Shown here: in pieces, positions 29,591 to 42,844 of the stretch
Numbering within the stretch: position 1 is the stretch's first letter
How the letters are laid out: each line of letters opens with the position of its first letter
DNA from: Cristatella mucedo
Taxonomy: Eukaryota > Bryozoa > Phylactolaemata > Cristatellidae
DNA: 64,000 bases
Assembly: GCA_009760855.2 (NCBI GenBank)
Contig: WPIO01000049.1
Location: 2,196,001 to 2,260,000 of the forward strand
Direction of reading: 5' to 3'
Notes under the pieces: generated by a model
Database searches by the model: none
Told to the model about the DNA's origin: nothing
Seen by the model: the letters and a program-made list of their open reading frames with translations, nothing else
Translations under genes and position numbers: made by a program

Positions 29591-30264
29591 AGGAGTTTGC
29601 ACGTGCACTGCCACGACGGGAGACGCTGACCCCACGAGATATTTTTTTCACGATTACCACTTCTTGATTTGATGTCTGCATATTGCCAATCTCGCGTGAT
29701 AGTTTCCTAGCCTCTTGCTGCTCGCGCAGCTGCAACGCCCTCTTTTCCCAGCTGCTTTTCTTGGGGGGGATGGAGTCCCGTGGCCTAGCCAGCAGCAGTT
29801 CGATGAACTGGCTACACCTGTTCGTGTAGCTCACGTGTCATGTTGCGCGATCGTTGGACACTGCTGCGATCAGCCCAGTGTGTGTAGAGATTGCTCTCAG
29901 ACAGGCGTGTCAATGAGGTTTCAGCCCTGAAATGGGCATGCGATGCTTACACTTGGTTGGCCCTCTGCTGCCTTAAACGTCGTTTCACCTAATGCCTTGC
30001 TCCTCCTCATCTGTATCCTCCTTGGATGTCATGGCTGGTGCATCGGCCAACGCTGCTTTTTTAAAGTGTTTTTTTCTGGCACACTCGTCTTGATGTCTAT
30101 TGATTGATTGATTGATCAATTAATAGCCGATTAATGCTGGCGAACCTTATCCTGCTCCGACAGACCTAAGATGCTCCTGCGGTGCTGCAGCTTAATATAA
30201 AGTGGTGCAGTAAGTTGTCCTCTGGATTTCGTTCGTGGTCGCCGATAGATATTATTTTTTCGTT
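29591..30264. other. Downstream of pirin-2
   Basis: 3' UTR and intergenic DNA. A short GATT repeat with a palindromic TTGATCAATTAA near 30100-30125 is the only structure I see. No canonical poly(A) hexamer is present here. Confidence 0.4.
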
Positions 30265-30402
30265 CGTTTATGGATGTGGCAGCATGCGTCCAGTGATGAA
30301 ACCATTCAATCGCGTTTCCCTTTGCAGCAAATGTAAAGTGCCTAGAAAGAGATGGAGTTCTCTGAGGGTTCTTTATCAAGTGTATTATTATTATATTATT
30401 AT
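30265..30402 (+). mobile_element. LINE family A 3' end, sense
   Basis: CCATTCAATCGCGTTTCCCT, the terminal stem-loop (GTAAAGTGCC...GGGTTCTTTATC) and an (ATT)n tail. 5'-truncated to about 140 bp. Confidence 0.8.
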
Positions 30403-30904
30403 GAAAAGAAACACTGAAGAAATGAATAGCTTAACATCTGTGCAATCATGGATTAGCCACAGGTTAAGGGTCTTTTGAAATTGCTCCAGATTAAGGGTCC
30501 ATTGAAATCGCTCAAGGGGCCCATCTCTTGTACGTCTCATTGTATGTGACGAGCTGTAATGGGATGCGATTGCTGTCGCACTATGGTCACCATTTGAAGT
30601 GTCTGCAGTGTAGCAGTTCTTCGCGTCTGCCATAGTCACTTTTTGGGAGGTTCATGTTTGATGATGCCCCGAACGAAAGATGCACTCTGAAAAGGCGAAC
30701 GAGGGATAAAATAAAGGTTATGGCTGCAGGTATGGTATTCGACCGTCTCTCGTGCCTCTATTTTTCTCATTTCAGCTGAAGCTCGCTGTCGTGTTGTGGC
30801 ATATAGGATTATATTTGAGCTGGACCTCAAAAGTAAGGACTAGCTCTCATGGTGTGGGAGGGGAACAGGGTTTACCAGACCAACGCATATCGCTTGAACA
30901 TAAA

Positions 30905-32400
30905 AATGATAATAATATTGTACTTGATAATAATAATACAAGATAAAGCTCCCTCAGAGAACTCAAAAATATCTCTTTCTAGGCACTTTACATTTGCTGC
31001 AAAGGAAACACGATCGAATGGTGAGTGGTATCATGCTTGATAAACAACATAAATAACGTGGTTAGGGGTGACATGCGAGTGTGGTTAGTGGCAGCATTCA
31101 CAATGTCAGCACGCATAAGCACATGAAGGACGAATCACAGAGACCCACTAAATGCTATCATAAATAGGTGTGTTTATAATTTCTTTTTAAATGTGGTCAA
31201 GTCAGGGGATGTCGTGATGAAAGTCGGGATTGAGTTCCAGGCGTACGAACTAAATGCACGGTCTCCAAAGGATTTGAGGTTTGTACGAGGTATGGGTAAA
31301 CAGTTAGTTTCCGAAAAGCGGGTGGTAAGATTCTTGGCCTGGTTGGGGAGGAGATCTGATAGGTAGGCTGGATCCAAAGGATGAAGAGAGCTAAATGTGA
31401 GCGACGAAACCTTGAAGTCGATGGACTGCTTGATTGATAGCCAGTGCATGTCGGCGAACAGTGGTGTGATGTGGCAACTGCCAAGCTCACGACAGACGAG
31501 CCTGGCTGCCAAGTTTTGTACCAGCCAAAAAATTACCTATAGCGAGGAAGGATCGATTTCTTGCAAACGAAATCGAAATGAGATCGGATAAATCTGAGAT
31601 ACAGGAGGATTTTGTACCTGGTGGGTGATAGACTACAGCCACCATCGGTTGCTTGTTTTCGGGTGAAATCAAGACGATCGATTAAAAAAACTGCTTCGAG
31701 AGTACTGCAAATGGCTTGAGGTTGAATTTTGAGAGCACGATAACAGCAACTCCACCTCCAGTTTTGATTGATCTAGGAGTGGGAAAGAATAAGAAACCAG
31801 TCGGGGTAGCGTCTTTAATCGTCGGTCAGTTTACCGATTTTAGCCAAGTTTCAGTCAAGGCGAGCGGGTCGAATTCATTTTAAAAAACAAGGTCGCTTGT
31901 TACTAGAGGTTTATTGCACTTTGAGCGGGGATTCCAAAGGCAAGCGTTAAGTTTAGCCGCTGGAGTTATAGCAGGCCTGATGACCCCTAATTTAGAGAGA
32001 TTTACAGTGACGCATGTGAGGGAGCCTGTTGAGCGGTTCGAGACAATGCTAGGAATACCAAACGAGTGGGTACCAGCTAGCAGTTCCCGCCAAACGAGCG
32101 GCGTCTAGGCTGGCGGCTCCGGCCACCGAGGCGGCTCCGGGATGCTTTCCTTTTGTTAATGCATAATTCACGGATCTTAGCAACAGCATTAACATCTAGG
32201 AATGCATTTGATCTATGATGAAGCAATAATAGCTGTGAACGATCATAACCAACATACAGGTTGCTAGCCGATGGCATAGTTAAGGCAGCAGCCGGCGTGG
32301 GAGACCCAGCAGCCCGAAGCGATAAGCGTTTAGATATCCATAGGAACGCAATTTCGTACTCGCTACGGTCAAATAGCAATCAGAATAACATGAGGTACAC
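30905..32400 (-). mobile_element. LINE family A copy with large internal deletion
   Basis: On the - strand from 32380: an N-terminal segment with SQLLLLHHRSNAFLDVNAV and an Arg-rich stretch. Next come the APE-type endonuclease blocks FDPLALTETWLKS (near 31880), GGGVAVIVLSKFNLK and VAVVYHPPGTKSSCISDLSD (near 31640), then SFLAIGNF. At about 31530 the frame jumps directly to the RT C-terminus (RLVCRELGSCHITPLFADMH, then LLPNQAKNLTTRFSETNCLP), followed by the 3' UTR and (ATT)-like tail. Nearly the whole RT domain is missing. Confidence 0.85.
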
Positions 32401-32654
32401 GAGACCCGGAATATAATTTTTTTGTTCTTCCCCTCCACACTAACCAGTACAAAGCAAGCTGTTCTCTGTTTAATGTCGCGTCAGCCGGTTTCGGTTAAGT
32501 CAGCTCGTCTGTATTCCCCCAACTGGCTTGTTGAGTGTGCTGCTCGAGTACGAATGGGCAATCGAGGCTGACTATCAGGAATGCTTAGTAGTAAATTGGC
32601 TAACCGTAACAAGTTGTATTAAGCGACAATGATTATTAAGTGTGACTGTGGTTA

Positions 32655-32752
32655 TTAAGTGCTTTCTTTGCAGCAAACGTAAAGCACCTAGAAAGAGATT
32701 GAGTTCTCTGAGGACGGTTTATCAAATGTGTTATTATTACTATTATTTAGTG
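32655..32752 (+). mobile_element. LINE family A terminal tail
   Basis: CTTTGCAGCAAACGTAAAGC, AGAGATTGAGTTCTCTGAGG and an (ATT)n tail in sense orientation. Confidence 0.8.
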
Positions 32753-33044
32753 TGGCTGTGGGAGATAATAAATTGTATAGAATATAAGATTTTAGACTGC
32801 TTTGCTTGGTTTTTCTAGTCCTTGTAAGGAGAGAATATAAAATAAAGATCTCGTACAGAACGTTATTTGATTATGGCCGTCATAGCGACACCATGCTGTA
32901 AACATGCATGTACATCCATAAATAAGGAGAAACAAAGATACGGTGAGTGTTATGCTGTCAAGCTTTCCACAATGTACCCAAGCCTAAGCAGGTTTCGGTT
33001 CACATAAGGGGTAGCCGACTTAACATTCGCATATGGATGGTAAC

Positions 33045-33920
33045 AGGCTGTCTTAATTTAAATAACAAAAAAATCAACTTATTAGTTATGGGCAATCTAA
33101 ACGTGACTCGGAAATTAAAAGGCTTAACGCTCAAAATTGGCTTTACCAGCATATCTCCTATTGCGTCTGCACGGAGTATAGGTGTCTATTTCCTAAGTGA
33201 CCTTTCACTAGACGAACGCCTCAGCTCCACAGTCTAGTCTGCATACTTTCAGCTACATACCGTTGGTAGAATTTGGGCTTGTTTAGACAAGTATACCTCA
33301 TCGAAATTGGTCCATGCATTGGTGACATTCCGCCTCAACTTCTGCCACACTTTGCTTGCTGGCCTACGGGCCTGTGCAATTAGGTACTTGCAGCTAGTGC
33401 AAAACTCTGCAGCCAGAATTGTCTGTCGTGAGCGTCGCAGTTGCCACATCGCACCACTTCTCGCTGACGTGCACTGGCTCCCAATCAAGCAGCATATCGA
33501 CTTCAGAGTTCTGTTACTTACTTTTAGGTCCCTTTATTCACCGGCTCCAGCGTAACTATCAGAACTACTTCTCTACCCGGCTTGACATCGTACTACCCGT
33601 CTTTCTGAATCAAATCGTTTAGCTACCTCGTATAACCTAAAGTCCTTTGGAGAAAATTTTATTTATTTCGTATGCCCCGAAGCCTGCAAATCACTCTCGA
33701 CTTTCGACACGACATCTCCCATCTTGATATTTAAAAAGAAGTGAAAAGGCACCTCTTTATCACTGCATTTAGTGGGTCCTTGCGATTCGTCCTTTTGTGT
33801 GCTAATGCATGCTGACACTGTAGGTGCTTCCACTAATCATATTTGCATGCTTCCCTGTGCATATCACCTCTAACCATCTTATACTAGTACACATTGTGCA
33901 TGCTACCGCTAGCTCAATGG
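33045..33920 (+). mobile_element. LINE family A RT C-terminal half
   Basis: Sense frame with SISPIASARSIGVYFLSDLS, GRIWACLDKYTSSKLVHALV, RYLQLVQNSAARIVCRERRS and ADVHWLPIKQHIDFRVLLLT, then an SESNRLATSYNLKSFGENF region across frameshifts. The 3' UTR runs to about 33910. It is decayed. Confidence 0.85.
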
Positions 33921-33924
33921 TAGT

Positions 33925-34080
33925 AATAATAATGTACTTGATGTACTTGATAAAGCGCCCTCAGAGAACTTAATCTCTTTCTAGGTGCTTTACATGTTGC
34001 CTTTACAGCATATGTAAAGTGCCTAGATAGAGATTAAGTTATGTGAGGGCATAATACAAATGTATTACTATTATTATTAA
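33925..34080. repeat. Head-to-head LINE A tails (inverted repeat)
   Basis: A reverse tail (33925-33995) is followed at once by a forward tail (34000-34080), each with the stem-loop core and ATT-type repeats, giving a roughly 150-bp imperfect palindrome. Confidence 0.8.
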
Positions 34081-34194
34081 TATGTCATTTGTGTGCACCG
34101 CAAGATAACTTAATGTCTATTCAAATACTTTGCAACATGCCGCAAGAGAATCAATACTGAGGTATTATCCTATTATGAGGTAACATCCTATGTG

Positions 34195-37100
34195 AAAACC
34201 TCCATAACAAGTGAATCAGTATCAGTATATAACAATTTTATTTTTGAATCATATCTTTTCTTCATTGTTAGATAATAGAACTTTTGGATCAACATCTTTG
34301 ACAAGTCAAGAATACAGAAACCAACGTAAATAGGCTTATTTAATGTTACTGTCTCCTTATTACTTTCAACACAAACAATGTTATTAGATAATATTTTCCT
34401 ATCAACAAACCTTGGACTTCAATAAATCTTATTCATTCTTACTAAATAATCACTCAATTCTCCATTTAACAATTCAATGTTTTTCCTTCCACGAACATTT
34501 TCCATTGTCTTACCAAAGAATGCATTATTTAATAACTTAAAGAAATCCTTTTTAAAGTCATTCTTTGCACCATTCCTAAACTTAGTATTGTTATCAATAT
34601 ATTCTTCTAACCAGCTTGATTGATCAAACTCTAATACTCTATGTATTTTTGTTAATTCATAACGTAACTCAATGCAATTCTTTAGATTAAGATAATGAAT
34701 AGCATACTTTTCTTTTGGTTCTAAATCAAGTACTAGTTTTTCTACTTGATCGCTACCTCTCTTAAAAATCTTTTGATAATTGGAATATTTATCTTTTGTT
34801 ACTCGTTTGTTCTCTGGAAGTAAAAGATAATCAGAAAAATAATCATGTTTTTCTTTAGGACAATTCATATCAACTTCAAGAACATAACCTTTGTTTGATG
34901 TTGTTTTAAATTTCTTAATTATATCATCTTTATTCTTGTTCCATAATTTTACTTTTTGTTTTGATAAGAAATTAAAACACCACTTGGTAAATTCTGTTTT
35001 ATTGCCCATCCATAAAGATTGGTTGCATCAAAGTATAAAAGATAAGAAGATAATTTCTTAGGATCAAAATCAATACACCTTGGATTATTAGCTGTAGCAT
35101 ATCGCTTTGAAACTTGTGTCATCCCACCACGGATTCCATTCTCAAAGAATAAATACATATCTGGATCAGTTAATAATTCAAGAACAACACCAACGTGTTT
35201 CAAAACCTGCAGTCCAAGTTAATTGTTGGGTTGTTAAAAACTTTGCAGGATCCAATTCGTAATTTTTAATTATTAAATCACAAAATCTCTCAAAAACATC
35301 TGCCAAACCTAAAACATCAATCTTTAGATATAAGTCATGATAGTCTTTTAGGTTTTTTATTTCAAATGCATTCCATACTTTTTCTGCATGTTCGTAATCT
35401 TCTTTTGAGATATCACCACTAAGACTAGAGTAAAACTTTTCAGTTGGTGGTAAACTTGCTTCTGGAAATCTAGCAAAAGAATCCAAGTACTCATAAGGAT
35501 AAACTCCTTTTCTAGTAAGTAATGCTATCTTTTTATCATCATATTGTTTTCCTTCAAACTCATTAAAGTGTTGTATTATTGTGGTAAATTTATCATTTGC
35601 CTTTGATAAGTTCTTCATTAGATTAGGTAGAGAACTTTGTAACAATTGACAAGAATCTCTAAAACATAACTCTCCGAAATCTATAGTTAAAAATATTTCT
35701 TTATTATTGGCAATTACTTGTTTTTCATCTTCATCACAACTGAGTGCACTAACAATTAAATGAGAATCATATCCTCTAAGATTGTGAATATATACTGGAA
35801 GTTTAAGGGAATTTATTTATATCTTTAGTTTTGAGTTGCAAGATCCATGTGCTGCTCCGCTATATTTACCAGTTAAAGGACAGTGATCCAATACCTTTTC
35901 ACTTTTGTCTAAGAATTTACCACATATCCAACAAGCATTTGGATTATCATATTCTTTTTTCTCTTCTTCTGTCATCGATAATTTATCACAAACTTTACAT
36001 TTATTAGGCACATTTTTAAGTTCCTCTTTATTATTTTTGAAATCTTCTTTTAATAAGAGAATAAATTTATCAACACAATCAGATCCAAAAGTTTGAGTAT
36101 ATTGTGATACGATTTTACCTTCATGATTTAAAGTTACACATGCACCTGAACAAGGTTTATGTTGATTGAAAGACCCTTTTATTGCTTTTTCTGGATTATC
36201 AATTGAGCCTAGCAAACATTCAAAGTCAGCATATGCAACAAATGGTGACCTTATCATTTTATCAAAATCTCTTAACATAACTAAATCGCCTGTACCATCT
36301 TTTCTACTATTTGCATGTGGCATTTTAACTTTAGATGTTCCACAATGTTCAGAATTACAATCAATAATATGAGCATCTAGTTTTTCCTGTTCATAAAACC
36401 TTGAAAGACATCTCTTACAAAATAATCTTGTTCTTCCAATATCTTTACTAGTCCTGCATAAAGAATTAAAATTTGCAATAAGAACATAATGAAATTTTCC
36501 TTGATCACTATTTAAAAGAAGATCTACATGATTCTCACGTTCCTCAGAATTAACAATAAACGGGAATAAAGAATGAGTATATTCGTAAACATTTATAGTA
36601 ATATTAAATAGTTTAGCAAGTTTTGGAATATCCTCAACTCTAATTGGAACACTATTATTAACACTATATTGATTTCTTGGATCGTCTTCATCATTTTTTG
36701 TAAATAGTGGTTTTATTAAATGTATATTATATAAATGAATTATATATAATATATCTGAATACTTTTCTTGTAATATAAATCTTAAATTATGAGTTGATTT
36801 TTTATGATTAATAGATGGATGTAATGCTCTTAAAACACACCATAATGCCTAATAATTATCATCAGTATTCTTCATGTTTATAATGCATCTCTTATTTCTT
36901 AATTTTTCAGGAAGAGGAATATAAGAACCACCAATTTGAGGAGTATATCTTGTAAATTTCGCATAAGCACTAATAATTCCTATAACTCTACATGATGAAC
37001 CACCCTCATTCCAATCATCAAGTGTCTTATTCATTACAGCAAATTTTTTTAAAATAATTGATTTGAAATGAGAAACCCTATTCAAAATTGCTGGAGAAGA

Positions 37101-37610
37101 ACCGTTCAATACTGCAAAAACAGTTTCACTTCTTGAATTTTCTAATTTAACGTGAATGACAATACTCATCTTTACATTATTTATACTAGAAGAAGCACCA
37201 TTCATAACATCTGTTAATCCTGGAGTACAATTTTCTTTAAATTTATTAATATCTGAATCTTCCAATTTTAATCCTTCATATTCATAATCTATCTCATTAC
37301 CATTAGCAGTTTTCCTTCCAAAAAACCAACAAGTTGTTTCAATCTTACGAAGACGTTTTGTTTCACTAAAGAAACTATCTACCTTCTTTTTCTTAGGAGT
37401 TATTACTTTATGTACTGATAAAGTTTTAATTAGGGATTTTATATCGTTTGCAGAAACTGGATAATGAACTATACGAGAAGAATTACCATACTTCTTGTTA
37501 AAAGAAGGTTTATTGCCAAACTTTAATTCATATGAAGATACTAATCTTTTTGCGTGATCGTTAAACGTTTCAGCCTCACGCCGTGAAAATTCATTTTTTC
37601 AGACATCTAT
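34195..37610 (-). pseudogene. Protein-primed family-B DNA polymerase, decayed (Polinton/adintovirus-like)
   Basis: An AT-rich - strand frame starts at an ATG near 37606; its first codons are one base out of register with the main frame. Order: basic N-terminal region; YTPQIGGSYIPLPEKL (about 36925); LWCVLRALHPSIN (about 36830); CxxC zinc pair; Exo I YADFECLLGS (about 36220); a CKVC..CWIC zinc unit ending in VLDHCPLTGKYSGAAHGSCN (about 35860), an endonuclease-VII-like motif; Exo II HNLRGYDSH (about 35775); Exo III YHDLYLKIDVLGLADVFERF (about 35310); motif A DATNLYGWA (about 35020); motif B KLLNNAFFGKTMEN (about 34520); motif C YTDTDSL (about 34215). It breaks off just after motif C. In-frame stops lie near 36848, 35819 and 34421, and frame changes near 35195 and 34985. 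These polymerases replicate linear elements with a protein primer. No integrase, ATPase or capsid gene is present. Confidence 0.88.
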
Positions 37611-37679
37611 ATTAAGGAAATAATATTTATTTAATTAAAATAATATTTACTATAATATAAAGTTAAGTAAACTTTTGGT

Positions 37680-37828
37680 GAGTAGTCTGGGATTTTTTTA
37701 TTTGGCAAATTTACACTCAATGAGGGCATTTTGTAATGAGATCGAACGAATGTGAGATCGAATGAAAAAATGCTCGAGTTGAGGGTGAGGCTGCCAAATG
37801 GAAAAATCACATACTACTATCCCATAGC
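37680..37828. repeat. Imperfect inverted repeat beside the polymerase relic
   Basis: The left arm, starting GTAGTCTGGGATTTTTTTAT (37682), pairs with the right arm ending AAAAATCACATACTACTATC (about 37824). Both contain an ATTTGGCA block and an ATTCGATCTCA-like inner part. Arms are about 65 bp with roughly 70-75% match. It could be an element terminus, a foldback MITE, or unrelated. Confidence 0.65.
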
Positions 37829-37874
37829 CAATAGATTTGTTTCCTGCTGCACGATGAGCCAACGTATAATGGCA

Positions 37875-37975
37875 TACAAATAATAATAGTAATAGTAATA
37901 CATTTATTATAGTGCCCTCAGATAGCCCAATCTCTTTCCACGCAGTTTATATTTGCTGCAAAGGAAGCACAAACG
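37875..37975 (-). mobile_element. LINE family A terminal tail
   Basis: (ATT)-type tail complement, GTGCCCTCAGATAGCCCAAT and TTTGCTGCAAAGGAAGCAC. Confidence 0.75.
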
Positions 37976-38043
37976 ATTCCTACAACAAAATCACTGCTGT
38001 TACAACGAGCTATAGGGGATACTGTGCTAGCGAGCTTTTCTAT

Positions 38044-38215
38044 TAGCTGATTTAAAAGCCTCTTTTGTATAGCGACAGAAGTGCCTTTACATCTATCACC
38101 ACCTCTTGCAACGGCGATAAAGGATCACCCACCACAGGATTCGAACCTACGACCTCGGGACCGTGGTCGTGAAAAGCAACCGCCTTACCTAGTGGGCCTT
38201 CACAGTTCACTGGCG
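38044..38215 (-). mobile_element. tRNA-derived SINE
   Basis: AGCTGATTTAAAAGCCTC tail, CTATCACCACCTCTTGCA body and B-box complement GGATTCGAACCT. One of the best-preserved copies. Confidence 0.88.
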
Positions 38216-39150
38216 CTAACTTTTGCACAGGGAATGGCGCTACTTTTTAGACACATGAAAAATCACGTGATACCACGCCGGCTCCTCAAAGCGAGGCTAG
38301 CAACTCGCCGATGCCGCCTCGATCCGCGAAGGTCGTGCCGCGCAGGTAGGCAAGCTCGTCGCAGCAATAGAGAGTACATAAAATAACAATCCCGCGTCGC
38401 TAATCTAGAAATCAAGAATGAAACGAATGTTTCTAAGGAAATGTCAAGAAATGATTGTTTGTAAAGCAGCAGCCGCAGCTTGCAACTCACTTCAAAGCCT
38501 AAAGTGCGACTACTACGTGAGCTGGGCGTTTTTATGTCGCCTAAGCCTAAACTACGACATATCTGGTTTTTAATTCAGGAGCCGCTAATATGCTCTCGCG
38601 CTGCTGTCTGCTGTAGCGTGCTCAGCCTTTTACTGCGAACTCGTGCAGCTGCTCCGAAGCTAAAGACTTTCATACATCGTGCTAAACAGGCGCTACTAGT
38701 CTAAGTTCGGGCACAGAGCCAATACTTGTGAAACTAAACACGGGCTAATGTGACCGATGAAGCATCACCAATGAAAGCTGATGTAGCGATGAGAGCAGAG
38801 CATGACAAAAATCAAGTGCGCCGCCCAGACATCTGATTGGGGTCCTACCTACCTCAATCAGAAATGTCAAGGTGTATATGCCAATGTATAGTAGTGTTCG
38901 GGGTACCAGTTATGTAGAATGCGCTAAGAATCCAAGTTCGGTGCTCATCTCTCACTGTATGCACTCTCCGTCTGGCCGACGTAATCGCAAAACATAATCC
39001 AGGCTGTGATTTCTAAGCCGGCGACACTCAGCTATCGTTCAACCCGTCTCAGCCTCAGAGCTCTGAATCTGAATAAGCTGCGCTCGCTAGCTGCCTGCAT
39101 CGACGAATTTTGGATTTGGATGGCGACTATCTTCACCTTGGTTCGGCTAA
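38216..39150. other. Unassigned stretch
   Basis: No recognisable coding region. The segment near 38500-38700 may be a decayed repeat, but no family is identified. Confidence 0.4.
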
Positions 39151-39375
39151 GAGGTGAGGTGCTCACTTTTGACCACCAAACTCGTGGGCTCGAGCTCTGT
39201 GGTGAGCTGCGATAGCACACTAGGTAAGGCGGTTGCTTTTCACGACCACGGTCCCGAAGTCGTAGGTTCGAATCCTGTGGTGGGCGATCCTTTATCACCG
39301 CTGCAAGTGGTGGTGATGGCCGTAAAAGCTCTCTTGTCGCTATACAAAAAGAGGCTGTTAAATCAGCTAGTATTT
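39150..39375 (+). mobile_element. Two SINE heads in tandem
   Basis: A first tRNA-like head (AGAGGTGAGGTGCTCAC with GGGCTCGAGCTC, 39158-39208) runs directly into a full SINE (39212-39375) with B box AGGTTCGAATCC and tail GAGGCTGTTAAATCAGCTAG. The first head lacks its own body. Confidence 0.75.
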
Positions 39376-39384
39376 TTTTATTTC

Positions 39385-39465
39385 TTTTCTGAGATATATG
39401 TAAAGTGCCTTGATGGAGACTCCGTTTTCTCAGGGGGCTACATAAATGATTTATATGCATATAGT
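39385..39465 (+). mobile_element. LINE family A tail, diverged
   Basis: ATATGTAAAGTGCCTTGATG and TTTTCTCAGGGGGCTACATA keep the stem-loop plan. The tail is non-ATT. Confidence 0.5.
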
Positions 39466-39489
39466 AATAGTCATACATTTGACTCCAAC

Positions 39490-41195
<1,706 letters not shown>

Positions 41196-41199
41196 ATAG

Positions 41200-41520
41200 T
41201 GTCAATTGGTCAGTGGTAACATTCGTAGTGTCAGCACGCGTAAGCACGCGAAAGAAAACTTATGCGGACCCAGCAAATGCTGCGAGGAGCAGATGCGTTT
41301 TAGCTTCCGCTTCAAGTGTCGTCAAGTCCTGCGACGCCTGTAACGTCAGTCAGGAATGAGTTCCAGGTTTTTGGAGCATACACACTAAAGGCACAGTCTG
41401 GAAAGAATTTGACGGCGATTAGCGGCGCACCGCCATGCAGCTAATAGGGCGTCGTTTGCTCGCAGAGCCGGCTCACTTCCTGCCAAGGGCGCGGTGCCCA
41501 AAGCAGGCTGCTAAACACGG
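41200..41520 (-). mobile_element. LINE family A-related 3' fragment
   Basis: Contains the AGCACGCGTAAGCACGCGAA and GACCCAGCAAATGCT UTR signatures and a GAATGAGTTCCAGG RT-tail segment, reverse oriented. It is an inverted repeat with 41910-42078. Confidence 0.75.
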
Positions 41521-41604
41521 TCGCCAGTGTCTGTTTGTATTTACAAATAATAAGCATGTTTTGAGATCTCTTCTCTGCTTAGATTGCCTCCCTAAATCCT
41601 GAAC

Positions 41605-41722
41605 ACATGATATTACTCACCATTCAATCGCGTTTCCCTTTGCAGAAAAGGTAAAGCGCCTGGAAAGAGATTGAGTTCTCTGAGGGCACTTTATCAAGTG
41701 CATTATTGTTATTGTTATTAAC
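41605..41722 (+). mobile_element. LINE family A terminal tail
   Basis: CATTCAATCGCGTTTCCCTT, stem-loop with GTAAAGCGCC and GGGCACTTTATC, (ATT)-like tail. Confidence 0.8.
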
Positions 41723-41909
41723 ACACTAAAACCTCAAAGCCAAAAAATACAAAATCTTACTACTAGAACATAACACTTTTACCCGGAATCTCACAACCTT
41801 TCAGCACTACATCCAAAAGCCTGAAGCCTAAGCTAAAGTGACGTGTCAAAATGTGTTTGCATAACATAAATATAAAAGACGCTGGTGACCACGTTTAACA
41901 GCCTGCCAT

Positions 41910-42078
41910 GGGTACTGTGCCCATTTGAGCCAGCTCTATGAGCAAACGACGCCATATTAGGTGCATAGTTATGCCGCTAATTTCCGTCAAATCCTTTCCA
42001 CACTTTGCCTTTAGTGTGTATGCTCCAAAAACCTGGAGCTCATTCCTGACTGACGTCATGACATCACATGTCTTGACT
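41910..42078 (+). mobile_element. LINE family A RT-tail fragment, sense
   Basis: GAGCAAACGACGCCATATTA and TTAGTGTGTATGCTCCAAAA are the reverse complement of 41330-41490 at about 85% identity by eye. Confidence 0.7.
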
Positions 42079-42164
42079 ATAAAAAATTGCTCAGCTTAGC
42101 TGAGCTATACGACTTTTATGATAATATTATATTGATAATATTAGCAGGAGGGCTGTGAGGAATC

Positions 42165-42790
42165 AAAGCAGAGGTACAACTGGAGTGTCGGCTGTATAGA
42201 AATGAAAGATTAGATTGTGCCTGGCAATCACATCAGCAAGAGGGAGAGTATAAAATGTCAAGAGAACTCGACCAAGCACAGAGCTCTGAGGTACCTTGTA
42301 CTTCAGTGGTCCTCGGATGATCATTTTTTTAGTGAGAAGGGCTGGTGGTACGACGCTAGCCTGATTGTGAAGTAGTTCGCATAGGTGCACCGGTACAAGG
42401 AAATGAAGGAACCTAAACGCGAGAGACTAAACCACCATGTCACTACAACGCCGGGAAACCAGTGCAAGTCGGCAAGAAGTGGCGTAATGTTGCTGACGCA
42501 AAAATCAAGACAGACAAGCGTAGCTGCAGAATTTCGCACCAACTGTATGCACTCTGTTGCACAGGCCCAAAGATCTGCGAGCGGTGAGTTATGGAAGTCT
42601 TGACGGGGCGTCACAAATGCATGAACACACTTGGGTATGGCACCCCCGTAAAAGAAGGTCAAACTTATGGCAATTTACTCAGCTGAAAGTGGGCGGATTT
42701 GACTGCAAAGTTGATGTGGTCGTCTAGTGAAAGGTCACTTTTGAACCGGATGCCGATATTGCATTGAGACGCGACACGATATGCACGCTG
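42165..42790 (-). mobile_element. LINE fragments in permuted order
   Basis: On the - strand 42760-42320 encodes the RT C-terminus (CIQLVRNSAATLVCLDF, ITPLLADLHW). It is followed, not preceded, by 42316-42165, which encodes the RT core block VPQSSVLGRVLLTFYTLPLA and FHFYTADTP (decayed YADD). Gene order is reversed relative to an intact element. Confidence 0.75.
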
Positions 42791-42844
42791 GCCTCGTTGC
42801 CTGACCGACCGCACCACTTGGCGCTGCTCGACCGACAGTCTAAT

